Assembly (NCBI GenBank): GCA_025464915.1
Contig: JAODNF010000299.1
Coordinates: 1-5,166, forward strand
Reading direction: 5' to 3'
Origin: Frankiales bacterium
GTDB lineage: Bacteria; Actinomycetota; Actinomycetes; Mycobacteriales; SCTD01
DNA length: 5,166 nt
Shown: positions 1 through 5,140 of the stretch, one piece after another
How positions within the stretch are numbered: the first letter of the stretch is position 1
How the letters are laid out: every line of letters starts with the position of its first letter
The notes under the pieces: model-generated
What the model was told of the DNA's origin: nothing
The model's input: only the letters and a program-made list of their open reading frames with translations
Databases searched by the model: none
Program-made: the position numbers and the translations under genes

Positions 1-376
1 GCACATCAGCCTCGGCTACCCCTGGGTGCCCGACCCGGACGTGCAGCGCGTCGTCGACGCGGCCGCGCAGGTACGCCCGCACCACGTCGAGCTGCGCGGA
101 CCCGAGCTGTTCATGCAGGACGTCCGGCAGCGCACCGTGGTGCACGCGCTGCTGTCCGACGAGAGGGTGCCGCGAAGGCTCGCCGAGCTGCTCGACGCCC
201 CGCTGCGCACCCCGCACCTGTCCATCGCGCGCGTCCGCAAGAACGGCGACGTCAGCGCCGTCGTCGACGCCCTCGAGGGGCTGCTCCCGCTCCGGGTCCG
301 TCTCGAGACCGTCGCCCTCACCGTCCGGACCGACCGAGGCTGGGAGGTGCTGGCCCGCGTCCCGCTCGGTGGCTAG
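1..376 (+). CDS. 2'-5' RNA ligase family / 2H phosphoesterase, 5'-truncated
   Basis: This gene runs in from the left edge; 124 residues and a TAG stop are visible. Two HxS motifs typical of the 2H phosphoesterase superfamily can be seen: HISLGYPW at the very edge (His codon 2-4) and PHLSIARV about 71 residues later (His codon 215-217). In this family the two histidines line the active site and act on 2',3'-cyclic phosphates or 2'-5' linked nucleotides. The C-terminal stretch, GWEVLARVPLGG, resembles the usual final strand of 2'-5' RNA ligase-like proteins. A short N-terminal piece (start codon and first strand) lies outside the window. The protein looks cytosolic, with no membrane segment. 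It is convergent with glgX and overlaps it by four bases, so no functional link to it is implied. The actual substrate cannot be told from sequence; many bacterial members have no proven ligase role. Confidence 0.85.
   Translation, partial: HISLGYPWVPDPDVQRVVDAAAQVRPHHVELRGPELFMQDVRQRTVVHALLSDERVPRRLAELLDAPLRTPHLSIARVRKNGDVSAVVDALEGLLPLRVRLETVALTVRTDRGWEVLARVPLGG
373..376. other. shared CTAG: overlapping stop codons of convergent genes
   Basis: The palindrome CTAG holds the plus-strand TAG stop of the 2H phosphoesterase (374-376) and, on the minus strand, the TAG stop of glgX (375-373). There is no intergenic space here, so any transcription terminator for either gene must lie inside the opposing coding sequence. 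Confidence 0.9.
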
Positions 377-2472
377 CGCTCCGCCCGCAGGACCAGGACC
401 GACCGGCCCGTCATCGTCAGCCGCTTGCCGGCGTCGTGGGTTCCCCACGCGGAACCGGCGGTGTCGACGACGACGTCGTACGACGTGGCCCACGGCTCGG
501 CAGGGAGCTGCAGCTCGACGTCGTCGGCACCCATGTGGAGGACGACGAGGAAGCTGTCGTCGACGACCCGCTCACCGCGTGGCCCGCGCGTCTTGATGCC
601 GCGCCCGTCGAGGTACATGCAAAGGGTCGTCACCGAGGTGTCGAACCACTCCGCGTCGGTGAGCTCGGTGCCCGCGAGCCCGAACCACGCGATGTCCTTC
701 ACGCCGTCCGCATCGACGTCCGCGCCGGAGAAGAACGCCTTCTGGCGGAACACCGGGTGCTCGCGCCGCAGCGACAGCAGCAGCCGCGCCAGGTCGTACA
801 CCTCCTGCTGGTCCCGCCCGACGTGCCAGTCCACCCAGCTGATCTCGTTGTCCTGGCAGTAGGCATTGTTGTTGCCGCGCTGGGTGCGGCGGATCTCGTC
901 GCCCATCGTCAGCATCGGGACGCCGGTCGAGAGCAGCAGGGTGGTGAGCAGGTTCTTGGCCTGCCGCAGCCGGAGCTCGTTGACGGCAGGGTCGGAGGTC
1001 TCGCCCTCGACCCCGCAGTTCCAGCCGCGGTTGTCATCGGTGCCGTCGCGGTTGTCCTCGCCGTTGGCCTCGTTCAGCTTCGAGGAGTACGTCGTGAGGT
1101 CCCGCAGGGTGAAGCCGTCGTGGGCCGTGACGAAGTTGATCGAGGCGTAGGGGCGGCGGCCGTCGTCCTGGTAGAGGTCGGAGGAGCCGGACAGCCGGTA
1201 GGCGAGCTCGCGCACGCCTCCCTCGTGACCACGCCAGACGTCGCGGACGGTGTCGCGGTACTTGCCGTTCCACTCGGTCCAGAGCGGCGGGAACTCGCCG
1301 ACCTGGTAGCCGCCCTCACCGACGTCCCACGGCTCGGCGATCAGCTTCACCGACGAGACGACGGGGTCCTGCTGGATGACGTCGAAGAAGGCCGACAGCT
1401 TGTCGACGTCGTGCATCGAGCGCGCGAGCGCGGAGGCGAGGTCGAAGCGGAAGCCGTCGACGTGCATCTCGGTGACCCAGTAGCGCAGCGAGTCCATGAG
1501 CAGCTGCAGGACGTGCGGGTTGCGCGCGTCGAGGGTGTTCCCGCAGCCGGTGTAGTCGCGGTAGTGCCGGTTGTCGTCCTCGAGCCGGTAGTAGCGCGCG
1601 TTGTCGATGCCGCGGAACGACAGCATGGGCCCGTCCATGCCGCCCTCGGCGGTGTGGTTGTAGACGACGTCCAGCAGCACCTCGATGCCGGCGGTGTGCA
1701 GCGCGCGGACCATCGCCTTGAACTCGCCCACCTGCTGGCCCCGCGAGCCGGCCGACGCGTACGCGGCGTGCGGTGCGAAGTAGCCGAGGGAGTTGTAGCC
1801 CCAGTAGTTCGTCAGCCCTCGGCGCAGCAGGTGCGGCTCGGAGACGAAGTGGTGCACGGGCAGCAGCTCCACGGCCGTGACGCCGAGGTGCTGCAGGTGC
1901 GCGATGGCTGCCGGGTGCGCGAGCCCCGCGTAGGTGCCTCGCAGGTGCTCGGGGATCCCCGGGTGCTGCTTCGTGAAGCCCTTCACGTGCACCTCGTAGA
2001 TGACCGTGTCCGACCAGGCGTGGTCGGGCCGGTGGTCGTCGCCCCAGGGGAACGCGTCGTGCACGACGACCGACTTGGGCACGTAGGGGGCGCTGTCCTT
2101 CACCGTCGGGTGGTCGTCGCGCCCGCGGGCCGACCCGAAGACCGCGGGGTCCAGCCGGAAGTCGCCCTCGATGGCCCGCGCATAGGGGTCGACGAGGAGC
2201 TTGTGGTCGTTGAAGCGGTGACCCTCGGCCGGCGCGAACGGCCCGCGCACCCGGTAGCCGTACCGCTGCCCCGGACCGATCTGCGGCAGGAAGCCGTGCC
2301 ACACGTGGTAGGTCGACTCCTCGAGCGGCACCCGCGTCTCATGACCCCGGTCGTCGAACAGGCAGAGATCGACGCCCTCGGCGCCCATGGAGAACAGGCT
2401 GAAGTTGGTGCCCTCGCCGTCCCAGGTCGCCCCCAGTGGGAACGGCCGTCCTGGCCAGGCGCGCTCGGTCAC
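373..2472 (-). CDS. glgX: glycogen debranching enzyme GlgX (GH13 isoamylase-type)
   Basis: The 699-residue product is a full-length GlgX/TreX-type enzyme. It hydrolyses alpha-1,6 branch linkages of glycogen or limit dextrin in the cytosol, releasing maltooligosaccharides. The N-terminal part (about 8-100) is a CBM48-like domain, with GATWDGEGTNFSLFS and the family-typical YGYRVRGPFAPAEGHRFN. The GH13 barrel follows (about 150-570), with region I DVVYNH at 268-273, the nucleophile D344 in GFRFD, the acid/base E380 in LIAEPWDVG, and the transition-state stabiliser D452 in TAHDGF. A C-terminal beta domain closes the protein. All catalytic residues are present. The start is GTG at 2472-2470. It agrees with the usual GlgX N-terminus (WPGRPFPLGATWDG) and overlaps the hydrolase stop as GTGA, with AAGG seven bases upstream. 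glgX is last in its minus-strand block; the treY/treZ genes often found beside it are not in view. Function is near certain; fine substrate preference (glycogen versus maltodextrin) is not. Confidence 0.96.
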   Translation of the reverse strand: MTERAWPGRPFPLGATWDGEGTNFSLFSMGAEGVDLCLFDDRGHETRVPLEESTYHVWHGFLPQIGPGQRYGYRVRGPFAPAEGHRFNDHKLLVDPYARAIEGDFRLDPAVFGSARGRDDHPTVKDSAPYVPKSVVVHDAFPWGDDHRPDHAWSDTVIYEVHVKGFTKQHPGIPEHLRGTYAGLAHPAAIAHLQHLGVTAVELLPVHHFVSEPHLLRRGLTNYWGYNSLGYFAPHAAYASAGSRGQQVGEFKAMVRALHTAGIEVLLDVVYNHTAEGGMDGPMLSFRGIDNARYYRLEDDNRHYRDYTGCGNTLDARNPHVLQLLMDSLRYWVTEMHVDGFRFDLASALARSMHDVDKLSAFFDVIQQDPVVSSVKLIAEPWDVGEGGYQVGEFPPLWTEWNGKYRDTVRDVWRGHEGGVRELAYRLSGSSDLYQDDGRRPYASINFVTAHDGFTLRDLTTYSSKLNEANGEDNRDGTDDNRGWNCGVEGETSDPAVNELRLRQAKNLLTTLLLSTGVPMLTMGDEIRRTQRGNNNAYCQDNEISWVDWHVGRDQQEVYDLARLLLSLRREHPVFRQKAFFSGADVDADGVKDIAWFGLAGTELTDAEWFDTSVTTLCMYLDGRGIKTRGPRGERVVDDSFLVVLHMGADDVELQLPAEPWATSYDVVVDTAGSAWGTHDAGKRLTMTGRSVLVLRAER

Positions 2473-2483
2473 GGACCGACCTT
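2469..2483 (-). promoter_or_regulatory. GTGA start/stop overlap and weak RBS of glgX
   Basis: On the minus strand the hydrolase stop TGA (2471-2469) overlaps the glgX start GTG (2472-2470) as GTGA. The only Shine-Dalgarno-like sequence is AAGG at 2483-2480, seven bases before GTG and inside the hydrolase coding sequence. A weak site plus a four-base overlap suggests that glgX translation depends largely on ribosomes finishing the hydrolase gene (inference). Confidence 0.7.
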
Positions 2484-3380
2484 ACGCAGCCTCCCGTTTC
2501 GTCCCGTGTGCCGCCGCTCCGGCGGGATCAGGTCGGCCAGGGTCGACCCCTTCGGCAGGACGAGCGCCTGGCCGCGCTTCTTGCGCTCGAGCATCGCGTG
2601 GACGACCAGCGCGTCGCGCACGAGGGAGGCGAACTCTTCGGGCTTCGCGAGCAGCCAGCCGTGCCGGCCGTTGACCACCTCGTTGGGGAGCGCCCCCGCG
2701 ATGTCGCTGAGCGCACCCGGGAGGATCAGCGAGTCGTCGTCGCCCCAGAAGAACAGGACGGGTACGCCGCTCGCGACGAGCCTCTGGGCCTCCGCGGACA
2801 GGTCGACGGTCAGCGCCAGCCTGGCCGTCAGAGCGCACGTGATCGGCTTGCGGATCAGGTTGGGGACGAGCTCGCGCAGCATCCCCGGCGCCGACCGCGC
2901 GATGTCCTTCGGGCTGAGCTCCTTCGCCGTACCGATCATCCACCTGAGCCACGAGGCGTCGACCAGGCCCTGGCGCGAACCGGGCGCGCCGCCGACGGAG
3001 TTGAGCAGCGTGAGCGACCGCACCCGTTCGGGACGGTCGGTGGCGAGCTGGATGCCGATGCCGCCACCGAACGAGTGCCCGACGACGAAGGCGGGGTGCT
3101 CGACGCCCATGACGTCCAGCAGGCGGCCGACCTGACGCGCGTAGGCAGGCATGTCGATCGCGTTCAGAGCCGGGCCGTCCGATCCGGCGAAGCCCGGCAG
3201 GCCCGGGGCGATGACGCGCAGGCCGGCGGCGGTGAGCCGCGTGATGCCGGCCTGGTAGGCGCGGGGAGACAGCCCCCACCCGTGCAGGAACAGCAGCGGG
3301 TCGCCCTCGCCGGCGGTCAGGACCCGCAGGGCTGCGCCGTCGACGTCGACGGTCTGCCATACGGGGGGATGCAGGGTCAC
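2469..3380 (-). CDS. alpha/beta hydrolase fold protein
   Basis: This is a 303-residue alpha/beta hydrolase of the lipase/epoxide-hydrolase-like type. The HGWG oxyanion motif is at 33-36, the nucleophile elbow GHSFGG at 101-106 gives Ser103, and FWGDDDSLILP offers the acid, probably Asp216. His240 in NGRHGW, followed by KPEEF, sits where the catalytic His is expected. The Ser-Asp-His triad is therefore complete. There is no signal peptide or membrane helix, so it should be cytosolic. The frame stays open back to 3533, but I place the start at GTG 3380-3378. A strong GGGAGAG lies just upstream, the protein then begins like its relatives (TLHPPVWQTVDVDG), and a longer form would overlap the 3' end of the upstream gene and add a non-conserved stretch. 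The last ~40 residues form a basic tail beyond the usual fold. The gene follows the acidic-protein gene by 58 bp and is coupled to glgX. The substrate cannot be predicted: esterase, lipase or C-C hydrolase are all possible. Confidence 0.9.
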   Translation of the reverse strand: MTLHPPVWQTVDVDGAALRVLTAGEGDPLLFLHGWGLSPRAYQAGITRLTAAGLRVIAPGLPGFAGSDGPALNAIDMPAYARQVGRLLDVMGVEHPAFVVGHSFGGGIGIQLATDRPERVRSLTLLNSVGGAPGSRQGLVDASWLRWMIGTAKELSPKDIARSAPGMLRELVPNLIRKPITCALTARLALTVDLSAEAQRLVASGVPVLFFWGDDDSLILPGALSDIAGALPNEVVNGRHGWLLAKPEEFASLVRDALVVHAMLERKKRGQALVLPKGSTLADLIPPERRHTGRNGRLRKVGP

Positions 3381-3383
3381 GGT

Positions 3384-3390
3384 CTCTCCC
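3384..3390 (-). promoter_or_regulatory. ribosome binding site deciding the hydrolase start
   Basis: On the minus strand GGGAGAG (3390-3384) contains GGAG with a five-base spacer to GTG at 3380. It is the best Shine-Dalgarno match near any in-frame start of the hydrolase and supports the shorter 303-residue form over starts further upstream. Confidence 0.75.
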
Positions 3391-3438
3391 GGGTCAGGGG
3401 CGTGTTGCGCAGGTGCATCGACAGTCTTGCAGCGGACG

Positions 3439-4068
3439 TCAGTGCGCTGCCCGACCTGCGTGCAAGATCGCGTGCCGGTCCACCAGGGCCTCGTGGGGGG
3501 CCGGGTCGGGCTTTTCGCCATGCACCAGGACAAGGTGCCCCAGGCACTTCTCGTGGTCGGCCATCAGGTCGCACCAGCCGTGCACCAGGGTGGTCGCGGC
3601 GACCAGCGCCTCGAGCCTCGTCCGCATCGGCAGCAGCATCAGCGCCGTCTCGAGCTCGGTCACGGTGTCCTCGTCCAGCGGGCCGAGCGGCTCGGACTCG
3701 AGCACCACGAGGTCCTCGAGGTCGATCTCCTCGAGGGGGAGCTGACCGGGCAGCTCGTCGTCGTCGTCCTCGTCGTCGTCGTCCTCCTCCCACTCGTCCT
3801 CGACGTCGGCCAGCGTGATGCCCACCTTCGCCGCCCACTGCGCCTCCTCCTCGAGGTCGACCTCCGGGGGGAGCGCGGCGAAGAACGCGTCCTGCCAGCG
3901 CTCGAGCAGGTCGATCACCGCCTCGCACCGCTCGAGCAGGCTGCCGAGGTCGCCGTGGCACGGCACGAGCAGGGTGCGGGCGAGCGCATCGGCCGCCTGC
4001 TGCGGGACGTCGTCGAGCGGGTCCGCAGCGGAGACGGTGTGCACGACACCGTGTGAGTCCCGGAACAC
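3439..4068 (-). CDS. acidic hypothetical protein, unknown function
   Basis: I do not recognise this 209-residue protein. It is strongly acidic. A helical-looking N-terminal half (about 22-90, rich in Ala, Leu and Glu) leads into a run of 14 Asp/Glu residues broken by one Trp (91-105). A further acidic stretch (112-140) follows, then a mostly neutral C-terminal part (about 141-209). The C-terminal part clusters His and Cys: H163, C166, H172, C175, H178 and H183, with C37-H38 and C49 nearer the N-terminus. This could bind metal, but it matches no motif I can name. No signal peptide or membrane segment is seen. Reality as a gene is supported by normal protein composition in this frame, unlike the Arg-rich overlapping frames, and by its place at the head of the hydrolase-glgX block, 58 bp before the hydrolase. 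The start is GTG at 4068-4066; no Shine-Dalgarno is apparent and a -10-like TACGCT lies six bases upstream, so the transcript may be leaderless. The gene diverges from the enoyl-CoA hydratase gene. Confidence 0.8.
   Translation of the reverse strand: MFRDSHGVVHTVSAADPLDDVPQQAADALARTLLVPCHGDLGSLLERCEAVIDLLERWQDAFFAALPPEVDLEEEAQWAAKVGITLADVEDEWEEDDDDEDDDDELPGQLPLEEIDLEDLVVLESEPLGPLDEDTVTELETALMLLPMRTRLEALVAATTLVHGWCDLMADHEKCLGHLVLVHGEKPDPAPHEALVDRHAILHAGRAAH
3754..3798 (-). repeat. in-frame GAC/GAG triplet tract encoding the Asp/Glu run
   Basis: On the plus strand this reads (GTC)4 CTC (GTC)4 CTC CTC, then one CCA (Trp93), CTC and GTC, plus a CTC at the other end. It encodes residues 91-105 of the acidic protein, including DDDD-E-DDDD. 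The perfect triplet repetition is a microsatellite-like element that could change length by whole codons without breaking the frame. Confidence 0.8.
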
Positions 4069-4074
4069 GCACCG

Positions 4075-4080
4075 AGCGTA
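4075..4080 (-). promoter_or_regulatory. candidate -10 box for the acidic-protein operon
   Basis: TACGCT on the minus strand (4080-4075) fits the actinobacterial TANNNT -10 pattern. Six bases separate it from the GTG at 4068, so transcription would begin at or beside the start codon and give a leaderless mRNA, a common arrangement in actinobacteria. No good TTGACA-like -35 box is found at 16-18 bp spacing. Confidence 0.4.
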
Positions 4081-4084
4081 GGGT
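4079..4084 (+). promoter_or_regulatory. candidate -10 box for the enoyl-CoA hydratase gene
   Basis: TAGGGT fits the TANNNT pattern and predicts a transcript start near 4091, giving a leader of about 23 bases that contains the ribosome binding site. It overlaps the opposite-strand TACGCT by the shared TA at 4079-4080. There is no clear -35 box. Confidence 0.35.
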
Positions 4085-4101
4085 CCTGAAGACCGTTTCC
4101 A

Positions 4102-4107
4102 GGGAGG
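4102..4107 (+). promoter_or_regulatory. ribosome binding site of the enoyl-CoA hydratase gene
   Basis: GGGAGG, a strong Shine-Dalgarno match, ends six bases before the GTG at 4114-4116 and fixes that codon as the start. Confidence 0.8.
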
Positions 4108-4113
4108 TTCGTC

Positions 4114-4893
4114 GTGGGTGAGCTCGTCCGGTTGGACGTCGAGGGCGCAATCGGGACGATCCGGTTGGACCGTCCGAAGATGAACGCGATCAACGCCCAG
4201 GTCACCGCCGAGATCCGCGCCTGCGCCGAGGAGGCCACCCGGCGCGACGACATCCGCACCGTCGTCCTCTACGGCGGAGAGCGGGTCTTTGCCGCCGGCG
4301 CGGACATCAAGGAGATGGGCGAGATGACCGCGGCCCGGATGGCGCTCTGGGGAACCGGCCTCCAGGACGCCTTCAAGGTCGTCGCGCGCATCCCCAAGCC
4401 GGTCGTCGCCGCGATCACCGGGTACGCCCTGGGCGGCGGGTTCGAGCTCGCGCTGACCGCTGACTTCCGGGTCGTCGGGGAGAGCGCCCAGGTCGGCGTC
4501 CCCGAGATCCTGCTCGGCGTCATCCCCGGTGCCGGCGGCACCCAGCGGCTGACCCGCCTCGTCGGGCCTGCCAAGGCGAAGTCGCTCGTCTACACAGGTC
4601 GGTTCGTGAAGGCCGACGAGGCGCTCGCCCTCGGCATCGCCGACAAGGTCGTTCCCGACGCCGACGTCTACACCGCCGCCGTCGAGATGGCGTCGCAGTG
4701 GGCCAACGGACCGGCCGTGGCCCTCCGGGCCGCGAAGCAGGCCGTCGACGACGGCCTCGAGCTCGACCTCGACGCTGCCCTGCGCCTCGAGTCGGCGCTG
4801 TTCGCCGGGCTCTTCGCCACCGACGACCAGAAGGCCGGCATGACGAGCTTCGTCGAGAACGGACCGGGCAAGGCCACCTTCACCGGGCGCTAG
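4114..4893 (+). CDS. enoyl-CoA hydratase (crotonase family)
   Basis: The 259-residue product has the standard length and motifs of an enoyl-CoA hydratase, which adds water across trans-2-enoyl-CoA in beta-oxidation in the cytosol. FAAGADIKEM (59-68) supplies the first oxyanion-hole amide at Ala63, and GYALGGGFE (103-111) supplies the second at Gly108. Both catalytic glutamates, matching Glu144 and Glu164 of the rat enzyme, are present at Glu111 and Glu131 with the same 20-residue spacing, the latter in VPEILLGVIPGAGGTQRL. Two intact glutamates favour a true hydratase over isomerase or other crotonase activities that keep only one. The C-terminal part has the usual helices (ATDDQKAGMTSFVENG). 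Start is GTG 4114 behind a strong RBS; stop is TAG. The gene heads a plus-strand unit pointing at the etfB-like gene 247 bp downstream, which suits a role in acyl-CoA oxidation. Chain-length specificity cannot be judged. Resemblance is to the EchA group in general; I do not assign a numbered paralogue. Confidence 0.94.
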   Translation: MGELVRLDVEGAIGTIRLDRPKMNAINAQVTAEIRACAEEATRRDDIRTVVLYGGERVFAAGADIKEMGEMTAARMALWGTGLQDAFKVVARIPKPVVAAITGYALGGGFELALTADFRVVGESAQVGVPEILLGVIPGAGGTQRLTRLVGPAKAKSLVYTGRFVKADEALALGIADKVVPDADVYTAAVEMASQWANGPAVALRAAKQAVDDGLELDLDAALRLESALFAGLFATDDQKAGMTSFVENGPGKATFTGR

Positions 4894-4951
4894 CGAGCAG
4901 GAGGATAGAGCGAGAGCAGCGAGCGGGTCGACGGGCGAGCCATGTGGCGAG
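4893..4951 (+). repeat. five irregularly spaced GCGAG copies
   Basis: GCGAG occurs at 4893-4897, 4910-4914, 4919-4923, 4935-4939 and 4947-4951, the first overlapping the hydratase stop codon. Start-to-start spacings are 17, 9, 16 and 12 bases, so there is no fixed period. It may be chance in purine-rich GC-rich DNA. Confidence 0.4.
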
Positions 4952-4976
4952 TGGTGGAGGTCACGCGCACGTCAGG

Positions 4977-5005
4977 TTGCCGCAGTGCTACCTGCTGGTA
5001 ACAAT
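4977..5005 (+). promoter_or_regulatory. candidate sigma70-type promoter upstream of etfB
   Basis: TTGCCG (4977-4982, four of six to TTGACA) and AACAAT (5000-5005, four of six to TATAAT) are separated by exactly 17 bases. Transcription would begin near 5012 and give a leader of about 130 bases before etfB. A second possible -10, TAGCGT at 5106-5111, would give a leader of about 23 bases but lacks a -35 box. Confidence 0.3.
4986..5003. promoter_or_regulatory. imperfect palindrome, possible operator
   Basis: TGcTACC and GGTAaCA flank a four-base centre (TGCT). Six of seven arm positions pair, with a perfect TACC/GGTA core. It covers the spacer and most of the -10 of the candidate promoter, where a bound repressor would block RNA polymerase. 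The regulator is unknown. Confidence 0.3.
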
Positions 5006-5078
5006 CGAAAGACGAGGGTGGCCGCCAGCACCGGCAAGCACGCCGATACGGTGGACCCAAGTCTTTGAACAACGTCGC

Positions 5079-5096
5079 AGCGGCAATCGCGCCGCT
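5079..5096 (+). other. small hairpin in the presumed etfB leader
   Basis: AGCGGC and GCCGCT form a perfect six-base-pair stem around the loop AATCGC. No T-run follows, so it is not a typical intrinsic terminator. In GC-rich DNA such stems also arise by chance. Confidence 0.3.
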
Positions 5097-5122
5097 CGAA
5101 GTCCCTAGCGTGTCCCCAATGT

Positions 5123-5127
5123 GGAGG
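5123..5127 (+). promoter_or_regulatory. ribosome binding site of etfB, long spacer
   Basis: GGAGG matches the Shine-Dalgarno core but lies 13 bases before the ATG at 5141, longer than the usual 5-9. No closer SD and no nearby upstream in-frame start codon exists, so ATG 5141 stays the best start. Confidence 0.5.
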
Positions 5128-5140
5128 TCGGCGCCCAAGC

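Larger units (their letters stand above)
4894..5140. other. intergenic region between enoyl-CoA hydratase and etfB
   Basis: This 247-bp gap holds no credible protein gene. The first 60 bases are purine-rich and repeat GCGAG. The middle, from about 4977, is less GC-rich than the flanking genes and carries promoter-like and palindromic sequences. The last part carries a short hairpin and the etfB ribosome binding site. No strong hairpin with a T-run follows the hydratase stop, so read-through into etfB remains possible alongside the internal promoter. Confidence 0.6.

Noticed and set aside
436..3135. Plus-strand open frame of 899 codons antisense to glgX and the hydrolase
   Set aside because: It is read in register opposite glgX codons. 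In GC-rich genes the sense codons TTA, CTA and TCA, which would create antisense stops, are rare, so long open antisense frames arise by default. The translation is dominated by Val, Arg, Gly and Ala and shows no family motif, whereas glgX on the other strand has every GH13 catalytic residue.
3381..3533. N-terminal extension of the hydrolase to an upstream start at 3533
   Set aside because: The extra 51 residues are unlike hydrolase N-termini, overlap the 3' end of the acidic-protein gene, and have no supporting RBS, while GTG 3380 has a well-placed GGGAGAG.
2436..3818. Plus-strand open frame of 460 codons opposite the hydrolase and acidic-protein genes
   Set aside because: Same antisense effect; the product is Arg/Ala/Pro-rich without recognisable domains, and its end is a low-complexity Arg run from the triplet tract.
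3377..4150. Minus-strand frame of 257 codons overlapping the acidic-protein gene
   Set aside because: Arg/Gly-rich translation typical of a shifted frame; it would also run through the divergent promoter region and into the hydratase gene.
4894..4960. Intrinsic terminator after the enoyl-CoA hydratase gene
   Set aside because: I could find no stable hairpin followed by a T-run in this purine-rich stretch.
4942..5001. 19-codon plus-strand ORF (ATG to TAA) as a leader peptide for etfB
   Set aside because: The only SD-like sequence is a weak GGGCGAG, it lies mostly upstream of the predicted transcript start, and the residues show no attenuation-like run.
4890..5138. Minus-strand frame of 82 codons covering the gap before etfB
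   Set aside because: It starts at TTG with no SD, shows no recognisable motif, and its end lies at the hydratase stop; it looks like chance openness.
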